Source: Lachnospiraceae bacterium | GTDB lineage: Bacteria > Bacillota_A > Clostridia > Lachnospirales > Lachnospiraceae | Length of the DNA stretch: 22,029 bases | Assembly (NCBI GenBank): GCA_016291475.1 | Contig: JAEEXJ010000057.1 | Coordinates: 1-22,029, forward strand | Reading direction: 5' to 3' | Made by a program: the position numbers and the translations under genes | Shown: one piece after another, positions 1 through 7,392 of the stretch | How positions within the stretch are numbered: position 1 is the stretch's first letter | How the letters are laid out: every line of letters begins with the position of its first letter | The notes under the pieces: generated by a model | Seen by the model: the letters and a program-made list of their open reading frames with translations, nothing else | Databases searched by the model: none | What the model was told of the DNA's origin: nothing

Positions 1-1
1 T

Positions 2-790
2 GTTTTCTCAGTGCTGGATTACGGAGTCAAGTATTCGGTAAGAAGCGACTATGCCGAGGTCCGTGCGGACGAGCTTGCGGCGTATATATCCGAGCACATC
101 GGAAGTGGTGGAGGACACGTCAACAAAGCCGGCGGTTTTATCCAGAACGAGCTCCTCACACAGGAATATAAGAAATACGCCGAATCCACGGAAAAAGATA
201 AAAACGCGGTCGTCACTTCGATCCTCAGGGAAAGAATGCACGATTACTTCTCAAGCGTAGATGTTATCTATGCCGGCAAGACCAAGGTTTCAACCCGCGG
301 CATGAAAGAATATGTAAAGATGCCGATCAAACAGGGATATGCGATTCCCAAGGAATTTCTTCCCATAGGAACCAAGATAATGGTAAGAACCCTTGAAGGT
401 GACCTGTATCTCACCGTTCAGGAAGATACGGTGATCATGATCGGAATAAGAGGTGAGGTCTACCCCTCCACCCAGACGGTATTCAAAAAGAACTACAAGA
501 AATTAAAAGGCAAGTATGATCTTACACTTGAGTACAGTCCTACGGTAAGAGTCATTTCCACCACCGAGGTCGTAGATCTTATTCCGGTAGCTCATTTATG
601 TGTATCCACAGGCGGAAATCACATACTTGCAAGACCGCTCAAGAGAAGAGTCAAGGTATTTACAAAATGGCTTAAGAACGATTATCTAAACGGAGAGATC
701 GGCGACTATCTCGCCATGAAAGCTTCCGATACGGATGATGTGTACGTCATCGGCAAAGACCTCTTCAAAGAAAGTTACGAGTCTGTATAA
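2..790 (+). CDS. DHH-family phosphoesterase, C-terminal part (5' end outside window)
   Basis: The reading frame is open to the left edge, so this is the C-terminal 262 residues of a longer protein. The first GTG in frame (base 11) is not preceded by a convincing ribosome binding site and is not the true start. The visible N-terminal 45 residues end in the motif GSGGGHVNKAGGFI, the Gly-Gly-His substrate-binding loop of the DHHA1 domain found in DHH phosphoesterases such as nanoRNases, RecJ and cyclic-dinucleotide hydrolases. The catalytic DHH half would lie outside the window. The remaining ~210 residues are a charged, mixed alpha/beta extension that includes LPIGTKIMVRTLEGDLYLTV; I do not recognise it as a named domain, and it is longer than the tail of standard NrnA. 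The substrate cannot be told from this fragment. The gene converges on the TIR gene, with the folded repeat at 796-907 between them. Confidence 0.7.
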   Translation, partial: VFSVLDYGVKYSVRSDYAEVRADELAAYISEHIGSGGGHVNKAGGFIQNELLTQEYKKYAESTEKDKNAVVTSILRERMHDYFSSVDVIYAGKTKVSTRGMKEYVKMPIKQGYAIPKEFLPIGTKIMVRTLEGDLYLTVQEDTVIMIGIRGEVYPSTQTVFKKNYKKLKGKYDLTLEYSPTVRVISTTEVVDLIPVAHLCVSTGGNHILARPLKRRVKVFTKWLKNDYLNGEIGDYLAMKASDTDDVYVIGKDLFKESYESV

Positions 791-795
791 ATATA

Positions 796-907
796 TGACA
801 GTGGGGACGCTTCGCTGATATGTACCCTCTTTTCTGGACAACCAGGAAGGAGGGTACATATCACGCTTTTGTCACCGGGTGACAAAAGCGAAGCGTCCCC
901 ACTGTCA
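796..907. repeat. Three-way-junction inverted repeat (REP/MITE-like element)
   Basis: This 112-base element explains almost the whole gap between the two converging genes. Its outer arms, 796-816 and 887-907, are perfect 21-base inverted repeats (left arm begins TGACAGTGGGGACGC). Inside sit two hairpins. The first runs 817-837 against 842-862, a continuous 21-pair stem with two G-T (G-U in RNA) pairs and loop ACAA. The second runs 864-875 against 879-890, 12 pairs with loop CGG. Bases 887-890 are shared between the outer stem and the second hairpin, so only their junction-proximal pairs compete. The GTGGGGACG-type termini resemble short palindromic repeats that I recall as common in Firmicutes genomes and linked to IS200-like REP-associated transposases; that link is from memory. 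No transposase is present here, so mobility would be in trans. It may also end transcription of both genes, although it lacks a proper T tract. Confidence 0.8.
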
Positions 908-913
908 AATTTA

Positions 914-3900
914 TTAATCTTCTATTCCGTATCTTTTCTTCATGTCGGTGCTCATCGTAGCATCTCCGACATATTGAACGCCTTCCGCGATCAGCTCATC
1001 AGTGGTTCTGACCTTAAAGTACCCCAATGCCCCGGCACCGCCTACACTTCCATATATTCTGACATAATACTTTTCCGAGCCTTTATCATATGCGAGCAAA
1101 CCGACGATAACATTCTTGGTCTTGAATTCGTCCAGATAGATTATCGACGAATACTCACCGAACTTAATGATAAGAAAATCATCGTTTATATCAAAAGTAA
1201 TATTCGTATGATCTGCCATAGATGAATCGAGTATTCCGCAGAATGCATCCAAACTGCTTATGAGATTTCCGTTCATATCATATAGATCCACATACCCGTT
1301 ATCCATCAGCACTATAAGGCCTTTTTCACAGACAAAAACATCCGAGACAGCCGTTTCAAAATCCGATAACGTCACAACCTTGGGACCATCCGATTCATAT
1401 AAGCATACTATTTCTCCGTTTGAAACAGCTACATATTCAGAATCAGGGCTCCATGAAGCAAATGTATAGCCGGTAATATCAAGCGTGATAAAACTCCCGC
1501 TTTCCAGATCGGACAAATACGTAATACCGTTCGAATTTGAACGATCTACCATGAGAGCATGTTTTTCGTCACCCGAAACATGCAGTTCACAAAAAGGAAA
1601 ATATCCCTCATTTCCGGTATTCAGTTCTTTTTTTTCTATGGATCCGTCCGAAGTGTCATATCTGAGAATATAAGGCGGATCAGAATACCCTCCGGAGTAG
1701 CTGATATAAATGCTGCCATTCACGTAATCGGTGTTCATAGTGAAATTTTCGGGGATATCAGATACTGCAGATATATCTCCGTTTGATGCATCTATCTTGT
1801 ATAGCTTATCCCCATATTCGCCGGAAATATTATTAGAATTGACCATATATATATTTCCGAAATCATCCGATCCGATAAAACGTATTCCGGTAGCGTAATC
1901 CCCCTCTACCTTTACGGTCCACGCAACATTTCCGCTCTTCATATCCACGCAATAAAGATTCATGTCATCATCAAGCGCAAGGAGACGATTTCCGGACACA
2001 GTGGAACAGCGAATATTACTGTTTCCCGTCTCAAGAATAGGATTATATCCCCTGTCATAGAAAAGTGAACTGTATTCCGTAAGATAATTGCTGTTACCTC
2101 GTTCAATCAGATAATGAGTGGAATCATCCGATCCGGTAAATGTTGCCGTATCCTCAACATCATCTTCAAAATACGGATACGCGGTAGCGGGACCATCGGG
2201 GTTGTCCAGTCTGATAACCATATACTGTCCGTTCCTGAGTATCAGGTAAAGCCTGCTTCCCGACTCATTCACATATGCATCTATATACTCAGATATTAGT
2301 TCTCTTTCCGTCAGGGTTTCGCCGGTATTAAGATCAACGATAACGCATCTGTTGGAGAAAGCAACCGCAACAGCATCTGCCTGATCATCTTCATATCCAT
2401 ATTTAACAAACATCATGCCCGAATCGTATCCGACCAGCGTATGCGAAACACTATTGGTCCACAGCTTCGCACCGGATACGACATCAAAGCAACTGATCCT
2501 GCGATCAGTCTCACTGAGTACCTGCATGCTGCTGAAAGAAAAGCTGTTGTCGTTAGGATTATCTTCGTACTGAATGACAAGTTTTTTCGAATCGGAAGTA
2601 AAAGAAAAATCCGGAATATAACTATAGCCATCCCCCAGTAGCGTCCACTCCTCCGATTCTCTGTCAAGTACAATAATTCCTTTAGAGCCGAGACCATACG
2701 AATAAATAAATGCTATCTTCGAATCATCGGGCGAAAACACAACTTTACTTATACCTATTCCCCATAGATAATCATCCGGATCTTCTACAACTTCGTTAAG
2801 ATCATACTGGCCCTTTAAATCCCCGGTCAGAAGATCAAATATCTCAAATACTCCATCAGTAAAATACAACACTTCCGTGCCGTCATACGAAAATCTGAAT
2901 GAGTCAAAAGCGGAATCCGAAACAAATTCATTCTCAACAAGAATACTCCAAAGTTCGGTTTCCAGATCATTATCTATCACTTTGATCTCATCGCTGTATG
3001 CCAAAATCACTCTTCCCTCAGGATCAATAACGAAATTATGAAGTTTTGACCTCTCGGAAATGAATGTTTTCAGAAGTGTGTGATCTTTAAGACTCCAGAT
3101 ATTCAAATTGCCGAGAGTATCAAGAGATGCAACTCTCATATTCTTCTGATCGATGCGAAACTTCTCAATCTTGTAACCTGAACCGTAATTCCAGATAACA
3201 TCGGTATCAACAAGTCCGGGAGTAAGATACATTCCGAGTGCATTTGAAAGCGCATATTCCGCCTCAGGAGTAACGGGTCTTTCTTTTCCCTCCGAAGGAA
3301 GTGCAGCCAGAGCAAGCTGTACCGCACCGAGCCTGTCACCTTCCGTCAGAAGTTCTCTTGATTCGGATGCCAGATACGCAGACTGGTTTCGAAGAGCATC
3401 CATGTAGTTTTCCTGGGCCTGTGCATAGTTTTCCTCTGCAAGGGCCAGATTGCTCTGAGCCATCGCATAGTTCTCCTCTGCACGGTTGAAGTTCATCCTT
3501 ATCTGAAGAAGGCTCCAGGTAAGATAACCGATTATTGCTGCCGCGGAAATCGCCGCTACGGTTCCTATAATGGTATTTCTGCGCCTTATGTACTGTCTTC
3601 TTCTCTGAACAAGTTCATCATATGAACAACCGATAATGGCAGCGGCAAGGCGGGGAAGCTCGACTCGGCGCGCCCTTTTGATATCCATTCTGTAATCACA
3701 GCTTAAAGGCTCGATAAATTCTTCTTTTGTCTCGATCCCTCCGCCGGGAAGAACGGTAGTAACCGTATCATGCATGAGAATATCAGGAATAACCTCTTCA
3801 GGTTCTCCGTCTACAAGAACCGTAAAGACATCCTTTTTATCATGATATTTGAGGAAGGTCTCAATCTCTTTTCTGACCCATATCGATTCACCCGTCCTTG

Positions 3901-4144
3901 TGGAACAGATGACTATCAGCTTATCGGAATTGGCAAGCGCCATATCTATATCTTCATTAAGGTCACTTGTAATAGGAAGTTCTTCCTTATCACGGAAGAT
4001 CCTCTCAATTCTCTTAACACCTGTCTTTTTAACAATAGCTTGGGGGATGCGGAATCTCTCCAGGCGCGTCTGCACCTCCGAGGCAATTTTGCTGTCCGCT
4101 TCTGAATGTCTGTAAGAAATAAAAGCATTATATTTGAGACCCAT
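914..4144 (-). CDS. TIR-domain receptor-like membrane protein with coiled coil and beta-propeller region
   Basis: This protein has 1076 residues. Residues 1-130 form a TIR_2-type TIR domain: YNAFISYRHSEAD, then RIFRDKEELPITSDLNEDI, DKLIVICSTRTGESIWVRKEI. WVRKE (89-93) matches the WxxxE motif that carries the catalytic glutamate of NAD-cleaving TIR domains such as SARM1, so E93 is the predicted catalytic residue. A basic cluster (RRRQYIRRRN, 181-190) precedes a single hydrophobic helix at about 191-213. By the positive-inside rule the TIR domain is cytoplasmic and the rest lies outside. Residues 217-265 are a coiled coil with repeats of the type AEENYAQAQ. The segment SRELLTEGDRLGAVQLALAALP follows, a motif seen ahead of WD40 regions in TIR and STAND proteins. 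Residues ~310-1070 are repeated propeller strands (FSPDDSKIAF, FSYDGTEVLY, SPDSEYVAV). The ATG has a well-placed AAAAGGAG site. The ligand and role are unknown; signalling or defence is inferred. Confidence 0.85.
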   Translation of the reverse strand: MGLKYNAFISYRHSEADSKIASEVQTRLERFRIPQAIVKKTGVKRIERIFRDKEELPITSDLNEDIDMALANSDKLIVICSTRTGESIWVRKEIETFLKYHDKKDVFTVLVDGEPEEVIPDILMHDTVTTVLPGGGIETKEEFIEPLSCDYRMDIKRARRVELPRLAAAIIGCSYDELVQRRRQYIRRRNTIIGTVAAISAAAIIGYLTWSLLQIRMNFNRAEENYAMAQSNLALAEENYAQAQENYMDALRNQSAYLASESRELLTEGDRLGAVQLALAALPSEGKERPVTPEAEYALSNALGMYLTPGLVDTDVIWNYGSGYKIEKFRIDQKNMRVASLDTLGNLNIWSLKDHTLLKTFISERSKLHNFVIDPEGRVILAYSDEIKVIDNDLETELWSILVENEFVSDSAFDSFRFSYDGTEVLYFTDGVFEIFDLLTGDLKGQYDLNEVVEDPDDYLWGIGISKVVFSPDDSKIAFIYSYGLGSKGIIVLDRESEEWTLLGDGYSYIPDFSFTSDSKKLVIQYEDNPNDNSFSFSSMQVLSETDRRISCFDVVSGAKLWTNSVSHTLVGYDSGMMFVKYGYEDDQADAVAVAFSNRCVIVDLNTGETLTERELISEYIDAYVNESGSRLYLILRNGQYMVIRLDNPDGPATAYPYFEDDVEDTATFTGSDDSTHYLIERGNSNYLTEYSSLFYDRGYNPILETGNSNIRCSTVSGNRLLALDDDMNLYCVDMKSGNVAWTVKVEGDYATGIRFIGSDDFGNIYMVNSNNISGEYGDKLYKIDASNGDISAVSDIPENFTMNTDYVNGSIYISYSGGYSDPPYILRYDTSDGSIEKKELNTGNEGYFPFCELHVSGDEKHALMVDRSNSNGITYLSDLESGSFITLDITGYTFASWSPDSEYVAVSNGEIVCLYESDGPKVVTLSDFETAVSDVFVCEKGLIVLMDNGYVDLYDMNGNLISSLDAFCGILDSSMADHTNITFDINDDFLIIKFGEYSSIIYLDEFKTKNVIVGLLAYDKGSEKYYVRIYGSVGGAGALGYFKVRTTDELIAEGVQYVGDATMSTDMKKRYGIED
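3398..3481 (-). repeat. Tandem 42-base repeat encoding the 14-residue coiled-coil unit
   Basis: Two imperfect copies of a 42-base unit lie inside the TIR gene and encode residues 222-235 and 236-249 (AEENYAMAQSNLAL and AEENYAQAQENYMD). On the plus strand the near-identical blocks GCATAGTTTTCCTCTGCA and GCATAGTTCTCCTCTGCA mark the copies. Two heptads per unit suggest that the stalk between membrane helix and propeller grew by duplication and could vary in length between strains. Confidence 0.65.
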
Positions 4145-4181
4145 ATACAGCTCCTTTTCTACAAAAACGATTATACGATTA

Positions 4182-4190
4182 ATTATAACA
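4182..4190 (-). promoter_or_regulatory. Likely promoter of the TIR gene (extended -10)
   Basis: Read on the minus strand, this site is TGTTATAAT, an exact TATAAT -10 box with the TGn extension. That extension fits the lack of a good -35 box (best is TTTATG with 16 bases of spacing). A second exact TATAAT lies at 4170-4175 on the same strand. Transcription would start near 4175, giving a leader of about 30 bases. The rest of the 4145-4327 spacer is AT-rich, and I found no convincing sigma-A promoter for the divergent XRE gene. Confidence 0.5.
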
Positions 4191-4327
4191 TATTCCGATT
4201 TTCCATAAAGATTTCGAAAAAATTAATCATTTATGACAAAGCCTTATGGTAATGATTTTAGGCCCTCCTTATCATTTTTTATGTAATCACAAAACGCCGT
4301 TCAGGCATATCCGGAGAGGAGGAATAT

Positions 4328-4720
4328 ATGAATAAAATCCGTCAGAGAGTTGCGTCACAGGACAATTCTGTAAAAGGTAATGCGGACATAGGCAAGAAGA
4401 TCATTGATTTTAAAGAAACTCAAACGATCAGAAAATCCCCCGCAGGATATGACATGATCTGCCGTGATTATCTGGTGGAACTGGGAGGCAAACTCAAAGA
4501 ATTTCGAACGAACAAACTGGGATGCACTCAGGATAAGATGGCAGACATCATGAACCTTTCCCAGTCGGAAATATCTCGTCTGGAACACGGTAAGCGCAAA
4601 ATAAACATCCTTCATCTGTTTACCCTCAAAAGCATAAAACCGAATCTGGATCTCAACGACCTCGTAGGTGCCTCTGACGCACCGGACATGCATGATGACA
4701 TGCATAAGGAGGAATTATGA
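4328..4720 (+). CDS. XRE-family helix-turn-helix regulator
   Basis: A 130-residue predicted cytoplasmic DNA-binding protein. Residues ~52-98 form a Cro/C1 (XRE) helix-turn-helix: LGGKLKEFRTNKLGCTQDKMADIMNLSQSEISRLEHGKRKI. The features that fit are the Gln of CTQDKMA, the turn MNLSQ and the recognition helix SEISRLEHGKR. The first ~50 residues are polar and probably disordered, and the tail DAPDMHDDMHKEEL is acidic with no known fold. The start is fixed by a very strong GAGAGGAGGA site 7 bases upstream of ATG. Its TGA overlaps the ATG of the next gene (ATGA), with an AAGGAGGA site inside the end of this gene, so the pair is translationally coupled. It is divergent from the TIR gene and may regulate itself, its partner or the TIR gene; none of these targets is shown by the sequence. 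Confidence 0.8.
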   Translation: MNKIRQRVASQDNSVKGNADIGKKIIDFKETQTIRKSPAGYDMICRDYLVELGGKLKEFRTNKLGCTQDKMADIMNLSQSEISRLEHGKRKINILHLFTLKSIKPNLDLNDLVGASDAPDMHDDMHKEEL

Positions 4721-5562
4721 AACACATCCCCGAAAGCGAAGACAAAAGCAATCCCGCTCTGTGGATAAACAGAGCCAAAAACGGATATCCTCGTGAAAAG
4801 AAAACACTTATGATAACCGCCGCATACAAAGCTCCCGGAATTCCATATTCCGGAGGCTACGTTACGGATATGCGATCGGGCATGACCCTGACTCTGTGCA
4901 GAAGTGTACGCGAGGCAGATGAAAAGCTTGCAGTCCCGGTAAGCCGTGAGGAAGCCATGTCCTGGAATGTCCCGGTTAAGATCATCTTTGGCGAAGCACT
5001 GGATAATACCCCGAGGCTTTTTCCCGCTTCCGTTTACGATATCCGGAAAAAACAATACATAGATATCCCCTATCACTCCTACATAGAATACGACTTTGAC
5101 TCAGACCCGATGCCCTCTATTGCAGCGGAAGACGGAGATTTCTACGAGGACGGAGAAGACTCCGGTCTGCGCTTCATCTTAAGCAACGATAAGATCACCG
5201 GATGTGCGATCATCTTCTACCCCGGTCTTATGCACGAGCTTGCCCGTAAGCTCGCGAAAAACCCGACTATCCTCATCTGTGAGCCGGGTAAAGTCTTCGT
5301 ATTCGAATCAGGAAAAAGAAAAAAGAAGATCAGAGATTTTATGGAAAGATACAGAAACTACATAGGAGATATGTCATATGAACCGTATCTTTTCAGGTAC
5401 ATCAAGGAACACAACGTCTTTCTGGAACTCGGCAAAGATGCGGAGATCAACAGTAATCCCGCCACAGAAGCACGCATCCCCCAAGGCAGCATAGCAAGTG
5501 CCTGGGGGGATGTCGATCACAGACGTAAACTGCTCGAATGGAAGCGAGACAATAATCATTAA
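4717..5562 (+). CDS. DUF5688-like protein of unknown function
   Basis: A 281-residue soluble protein with no signal peptide or membrane helix. The stretch FILSNDKITGCAIIFYPGLM followed by HELARKLAKNPTILICEPGK matches, from memory, the DUF5688 pattern of a Lys-containing turn, GAA.I.YPGVL and an ELA.KL helix. The upstream NTPRLFPAS also fits that family. Where DUF5688 usually has PSSIHE, this protein has ICEPGK, so it is a divergent member. The first ~60 residues (including ITAAYKAPGIPYSGGY) and the basic segment FESGKRKKKIRDFMERYRNY are not assigned. DUF5688 proteins are frequent in Lachnospiraceae and have no known function that I can state. The gene starts 4 bases inside the XRE gene and is expected to be co-produced with it. 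Directly after its TAA comes an orphan ribosome binding site. Confidence 0.6.
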   Translation: MKHIPESEDKSNPALWINRAKNGYPREKKTLMITAAYKAPGIPYSGGYVTDMRSGMTLTLCRSVREADEKLAVPVSREEAMSWNVPVKIIFGEALDNTPRLFPASVYDIRKKQYIDIPYHSYIEYDFDSDPMPSIAAEDGDFYEDGEDSGLRFILSNDKITGCAIIFYPGLMHELARKLAKNPTILICEPGKVFVFESGKRKKKIRDFMERYRNYIGDMSYEPYLFRYIKEHNVFLELGKDAEINSNPATEARIPQGSIASAWGDVDHRRKLLEWKRDNNH

Positions 5563-5582
5563 AGGAGGATTAAGTTATGTAA
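5561..5582 (+). promoter_or_regulatory. Orphan Shine-Dalgarno site followed by ATG-TAA (start-stop)
   Basis: Immediately downstream of the DUF5688-like gene lies a near-perfect site, AAAGGAGGATTAAGTT, followed by ATG (5577-5579) and then TAA (5580-5582). The spacing is that of a real gene start, yet the frame closes at once. The TTA at 5575-5577 is also the stop codon (TAA on the minus strand) of the converging ABC gene. The simplest reading is that a third gene of this operon was lost by a deletion whose joint lies near 5580. A functional start-stop element is an alternative. Confidence 0.6.
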
Positions 5583-7389
5583 ATGCACTCAGCTGTGATT
5601 CGCACAGACGTCTGTAATTACCGTTTTCTATTTTCATGAGTTCTTCATGTGTTCCCTTTTCCTCGATCATGCCATGATCAACATACATGATACAATCGGC
5701 ATTTCTGATTGTGGAAAGTCTGTGGGCGATGATAAAACTCGTACGGCCTTTAAGCATTTCGGCAAGTCCCTTTTGAAGCAGGATCTCTGTTTCGGTATCG
5801 ATTGCCGCTGTTGCTTCATCGAGAATGAGGATCTTGGGATCTGCAAGTACGGCTCTGGCAAAAGAGATCAGCTGGCGCTGTCCTGCGGAAAGCCTGGATC
5901 CTCTTTCATTTACCTCCGTGTCATATCCCTTTTCAAGCGACATTATGAAATCATGTGCGCAAACGGTCTTGGCTGCCCTTATGACATCCTCATCCGTTGC
6001 ATCCTTGTTACCGTAACGGATATTGTCTTTGATGGTTCCCGAGAAAATAAAGGAATCCTGCATCATTACACCCATCTGAGTGCGAAGGGACTTGATCGTG
6101 ACATCTTCTATGTTCACACCGTCTATCAGTATCTGACCCGAAGAAACGTTATAGAATCTGCTTATCAGATTGACTATGGTTGTCTTACCGGCACCGGTAG
6201 GACCTACTATCGCATAGCTTTCGCCGGGATTAACTTTGAATGATACCCCGTGAAGTATTTCAACTCCGTCTTCATAAGCAAATTTAACATCTCTGTATTC
6301 CACCTCTCCTTTAATGGGAGGCATGATACCGGCTCCGTCTTTATCTTTGACAAGTACGGGAGCATCAATGGTTTCGAAGATCCTTTCAAGATATGACACT
6401 GCCGTCAGAAGAGAATTATAAAAGTTTGCAAGTGTCATAATGGGCTGCCAGAATCTGGAGGCATAGCCTGCAAATGCAATAAGAAGTCCCGCAGTTATCG
6501 TCACATTACCTCTGGCAAGCCATCCTATTCCGAGCACATATATTATGCTTGCGGAGATAACATTTATATTATTGATCACCGGCCAGAGAATAAAATTATA
6601 TTTAACTGCGGTGAGCCAGGATTTCTGTGCCTCCTTATTAAGCACATTGAAGTAATCGGCATTGTAATCTTCCCTTACAAAAGACTGTGTGACACGGATA
6701 CCGTTCACAGACTCCGCGATATATGCATTTAAATTGGACTGCTTATTTGATTGTATCTGCCACGCCTTATGCTGCCTGCTCTTTATGAACACGATGATAA
6801 ATACGAGTATCGGCATTCCGCACAGAACGATCAAGGTAAATCTCACATCAAGGTACAGCATATAGACGACTATGAATATCATAGAGAAAATATCCGTGAT
6901 CGTATTTACGATACCGTTGGACAGAAGATCCGAAAGATTATTAACATAGTTAACAACCCTGACCTGTATCTTACCGTGAGGCTTATCGTCAAAATACGAA
7001 AAAGGAAGTTCCTGCAGGTGAACAAACAGCTCCCTCCTGAGATTATAGACAACGCCCTGGCCCACCTGCGAAGTAAGCTTTATTTTAACCCTGGTGATGA
7101 ACGCACAGGTAACGGTTATAAGGAAAGTCAAAACCGAATAGAATATTATCTTCCGGATGGCCTCTTCCTGAGTGAGGCTGTCTCCGAAATTCGATTCGGT
7201 TATAACGTCCATGACATTCTTCATAAATATGGGTATAAGCATGGAAAGGCCGCTGGATATTATCATGATCCCGACAGCTATGGACAGTTTTCCCTTAAAA
7301 GCTCCGACATAATGCCCGAGCCTCTTAAGCTGTTCGAGGTCAAATGACTCTTCAAGATCTTCATCCTGATTTATCTTATTTCTAGCCAT
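5575..7389 (-). CDS. ABC exporter half-transporter, catalytically complete subunit
   Basis: A 604-residue type IV (ABCB-like) half-transporter. A six-helix membrane domain spans ~30-330, followed by a nucleotide-binding domain with Walker A GPTGAGKTT (396-404), Q-loop Q444 in VMMQD, signature LSAGQ (500-504), Walker B ILILDE with catalytic E525, and switch H556 in IIAHRLS. The signature deviates from LSGGQ. It pairs with the upstream ABC gene, whose own Walker B and H-loop are degenerate. In such heterodimers (TM287/288, BmrCD, LmrCD) the complete site is built from this subunit's Walker motifs and the partner's LSGGQ. Substrate is unknown; multidrug, lipid or peptide export are possible. The ATG lies 3 bases after the partner's stop and uses a CAGGAG site within the end of that gene. 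Its stop overlaps the orphan start site at 5577, and no terminator separates it from the converging DUF5688-like gene. Confidence 0.93.
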   Translation of the reverse strand: MARNKINQDEDLEESFDLEQLKRLGHYVGAFKGKLSIAVGIMIISSGLSMLIPIFMKNVMDVITESNFGDSLTQEEAIRKIIFYSVLTFLITVTCAFITRVKIKLTSQVGQGVVYNLRRELFVHLQELPFSYFDDKPHGKIQVRVVNYVNNLSDLLSNGIVNTITDIFSMIFIVVYMLYLDVRFTLIVLCGMPILVFIIVFIKSRQHKAWQIQSNKQSNLNAYIAESVNGIRVTQSFVREDYNADYFNVLNKEAQKSWLTAVKYNFILWPVINNINVISASIIYVLGIGWLARGNVTITAGLLIAFAGYASRFWQPIMTLANFYNSLLTAVSYLERIFETIDAPVLVKDKDGAGIMPPIKGEVEYRDVKFAYEDGVEILHGVSFKVNPGESYAIVGPTGAGKTTIVNLISRFYNVSSGQILIDGVNIEDVTIKSLRTQMGVMMQDSFIFSGTIKDNIRYGNKDATDEDVIRAAKTVCAHDFIMSLEKGYDTEVNERGSRLSAGQRQLISFARAVLADPKILILDEATAAIDTETEILLQKGLAEMLKGRTSFIIAHRLSTIRNADCIMYVDHGMIEEKGTHEELMKIENGNYRRLCESQLSAFT

Positions 7390-7392
7390 AGA

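Noticed and set aside
796..907. Folded element as a tRNA, integron attC site or retron msr/msd RNA
   Set aside because: There is no acceptor CCA end or anticodon arm, no attC core motifs, and no integrase or reverse transcriptase gene nearby.
914..4144. TIR gene as part of a Thoeris system
   Set aside because: No ThsA-like or SLOG/Macro effector is adjacent, and the protein is a single-pass membrane protein with a propeller, unlike ThsB.
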